Source of the DNA: Pedobacter sp.
GTDB lineage: Bacteria; Bacteroidota; Bacteroidia; Sphingobacteriales; Sphingobacteriaceae
Direction of reading: 5' to 3'
Length of the DNA stretch: 64,000 bases
NCBI GenBank assembly: GCA_025351765.1
Contig: JANXVH010000130.1
Span: forward strand, 1-64,000
Shown: piece after piece, positions 63,790 to 64,000 of the stretch
Layout: each line of letters starts with the position of its first letter
Numbering within the stretch: position 1 is the first letter of the stretch
Program-made: the position numbers and the translations under genes
Notes under the pieces: model-generated
The model's database searches: none
What the model was told of the DNA's origin: nothing
Seen by the model: only the letters and a program-made list of their open reading frames with translations

Positions 63790-64000
63790 ATGAAAAAAAT
63801 ATTTGTACCAATGTTATTGCTGTCGCTTACAGCAATAATTGTCTCTTGCGAGAAGGATCAGATAGTGGTAAAAGAAAAAACTACGTCTGAAAAGCTTCCT
63901 ATTGTAGATTTTGATGTTGTGCCCGGCGATGATCCGTTTACCTTTAAATTCGTTAACAAATCTTCTGGTTTTGATAGACTGGAATGGCGTTTTGGCGATG
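63790..64000 (+). CDS. Partial PKD-domain lipoprotein, paralogue of the gene at 59081
   Basis: The gene runs off the end of the window after about 70 codons. A lipoprotein signal ends in IIVSCEKDQ, and the following residues (VPGDDPFTFKFVNKSSGFDRLEWRFGD) match the PKD domain start of the lipoprotein at 59081 (KGDDAFSFEFKNNSKNYSKLEWRFGD). An AAGGAA purine run (63783-63788) lies just before the ATG. Divergent from the FG-GAP gene, it may begin another surface-protein locus. Confidence 0.8.
   Translation, partial: MKKIFVPMLLLSLTAIIVSCEKDQIVVKEKTTSEKLPIVDFDVVPGDDPFTFKFVNKSSGFDRLEWRFGD

Overview
The window looks like chromosomal DNA of a Bacteroidota bacterium of the Sphingobacteriaceae, most like Pedobacter. 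The support is the SusC/SusD-type outer-membrane gene pairs, many short-tailed lipoproteins (CKK, CKD, CEK after the lipobox), DUF5007/DUF5008/DUF4983/DUF4833-type proteins, weak ribosome binding sites, and promoters that fit the Bacteroidota pattern TTTG-N19..23-TAnnTTTG. The genus is inferred from protein resemblance, since there is no rRNA gene in the window.

1-40 kb is mostly housekeeping. It holds guaB with a LOG-family nucleotide hydrolase, a fungal-type prephenate dehydrogenase, a divergent pair of glycoside hydrolase genes (GH43, and a BNR propeller fused to GH43), fabF, a methylcrotonyl-CoA-carboxylase-type beta subunit, trxB, an ECF sigma factor with a membrane partner, a dicarboxylate symporter, rplU-rpmA (L27 carries a long Ala/Lys tail), a polyprenyl diphosphate synthase, rnr, an MscS channel, a fused peptide-ABC ATPase, yajQ followed by the remains of a GNAT gene, a histone-H1-like protein, and ppk1-ppx. 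At 36-41 kb an operon of polyphosphate glucokinase, gnd, zwf and pgl encodes a route from polyphosphate plus glucose to ribulose 5-phosphate.

28.9-35.1 kb is the most distinctive metabolic region. Eight overlapping or nearly touching minus-strand genes encode an FAD oxidoreductase, a methyltransferase, a type III polyketide synthase, a FabL-like enoyl reductase, a FabZ-like dehydratase, a ketosynthase, an acyl carrier protein and a phosphopantetheinyl transferase. The reading is a phenolic-lipid or alkylpyrone/alkylresorcinol pathway with its own small type II fatty acid synthase to make the starter chain and tailoring enzymes to methylate and oxidise the product. A DUF4833 gene is divergent from it.

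41.3-60.1 kb is one plus-strand array of ten genes: two SusC/SusD pairs, each followed by a fasciclin-domain lipoprotein, and then DUF5007-, DUF5008/delta-60-, DUF4983/LamG-, DUF1735/CBM- and PKD/discoidin-type lipoproteins. It ends in a strong bidirectional terminator. It has no glycoside hydrolase, lyase, sulfatase or regulator gene, so it resembles a surface capture or uptake machine more than an ordinary polysaccharide utilisation locus. A large minus-strand FG-GAP/UnbV lipoprotein follows, and the window closes inside a second copy of the PKD lipoprotein gene, so another such locus may begin there.

Two long intergenic spaces carry 11-bp tandem arrays (3074-3128 and 36026-36069), the second combined with a perfect 16-bp hairpin and flanked by short inverted repeats. 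No tRNA, rRNA, CRISPR array, insertion sequence or prophage was seen.
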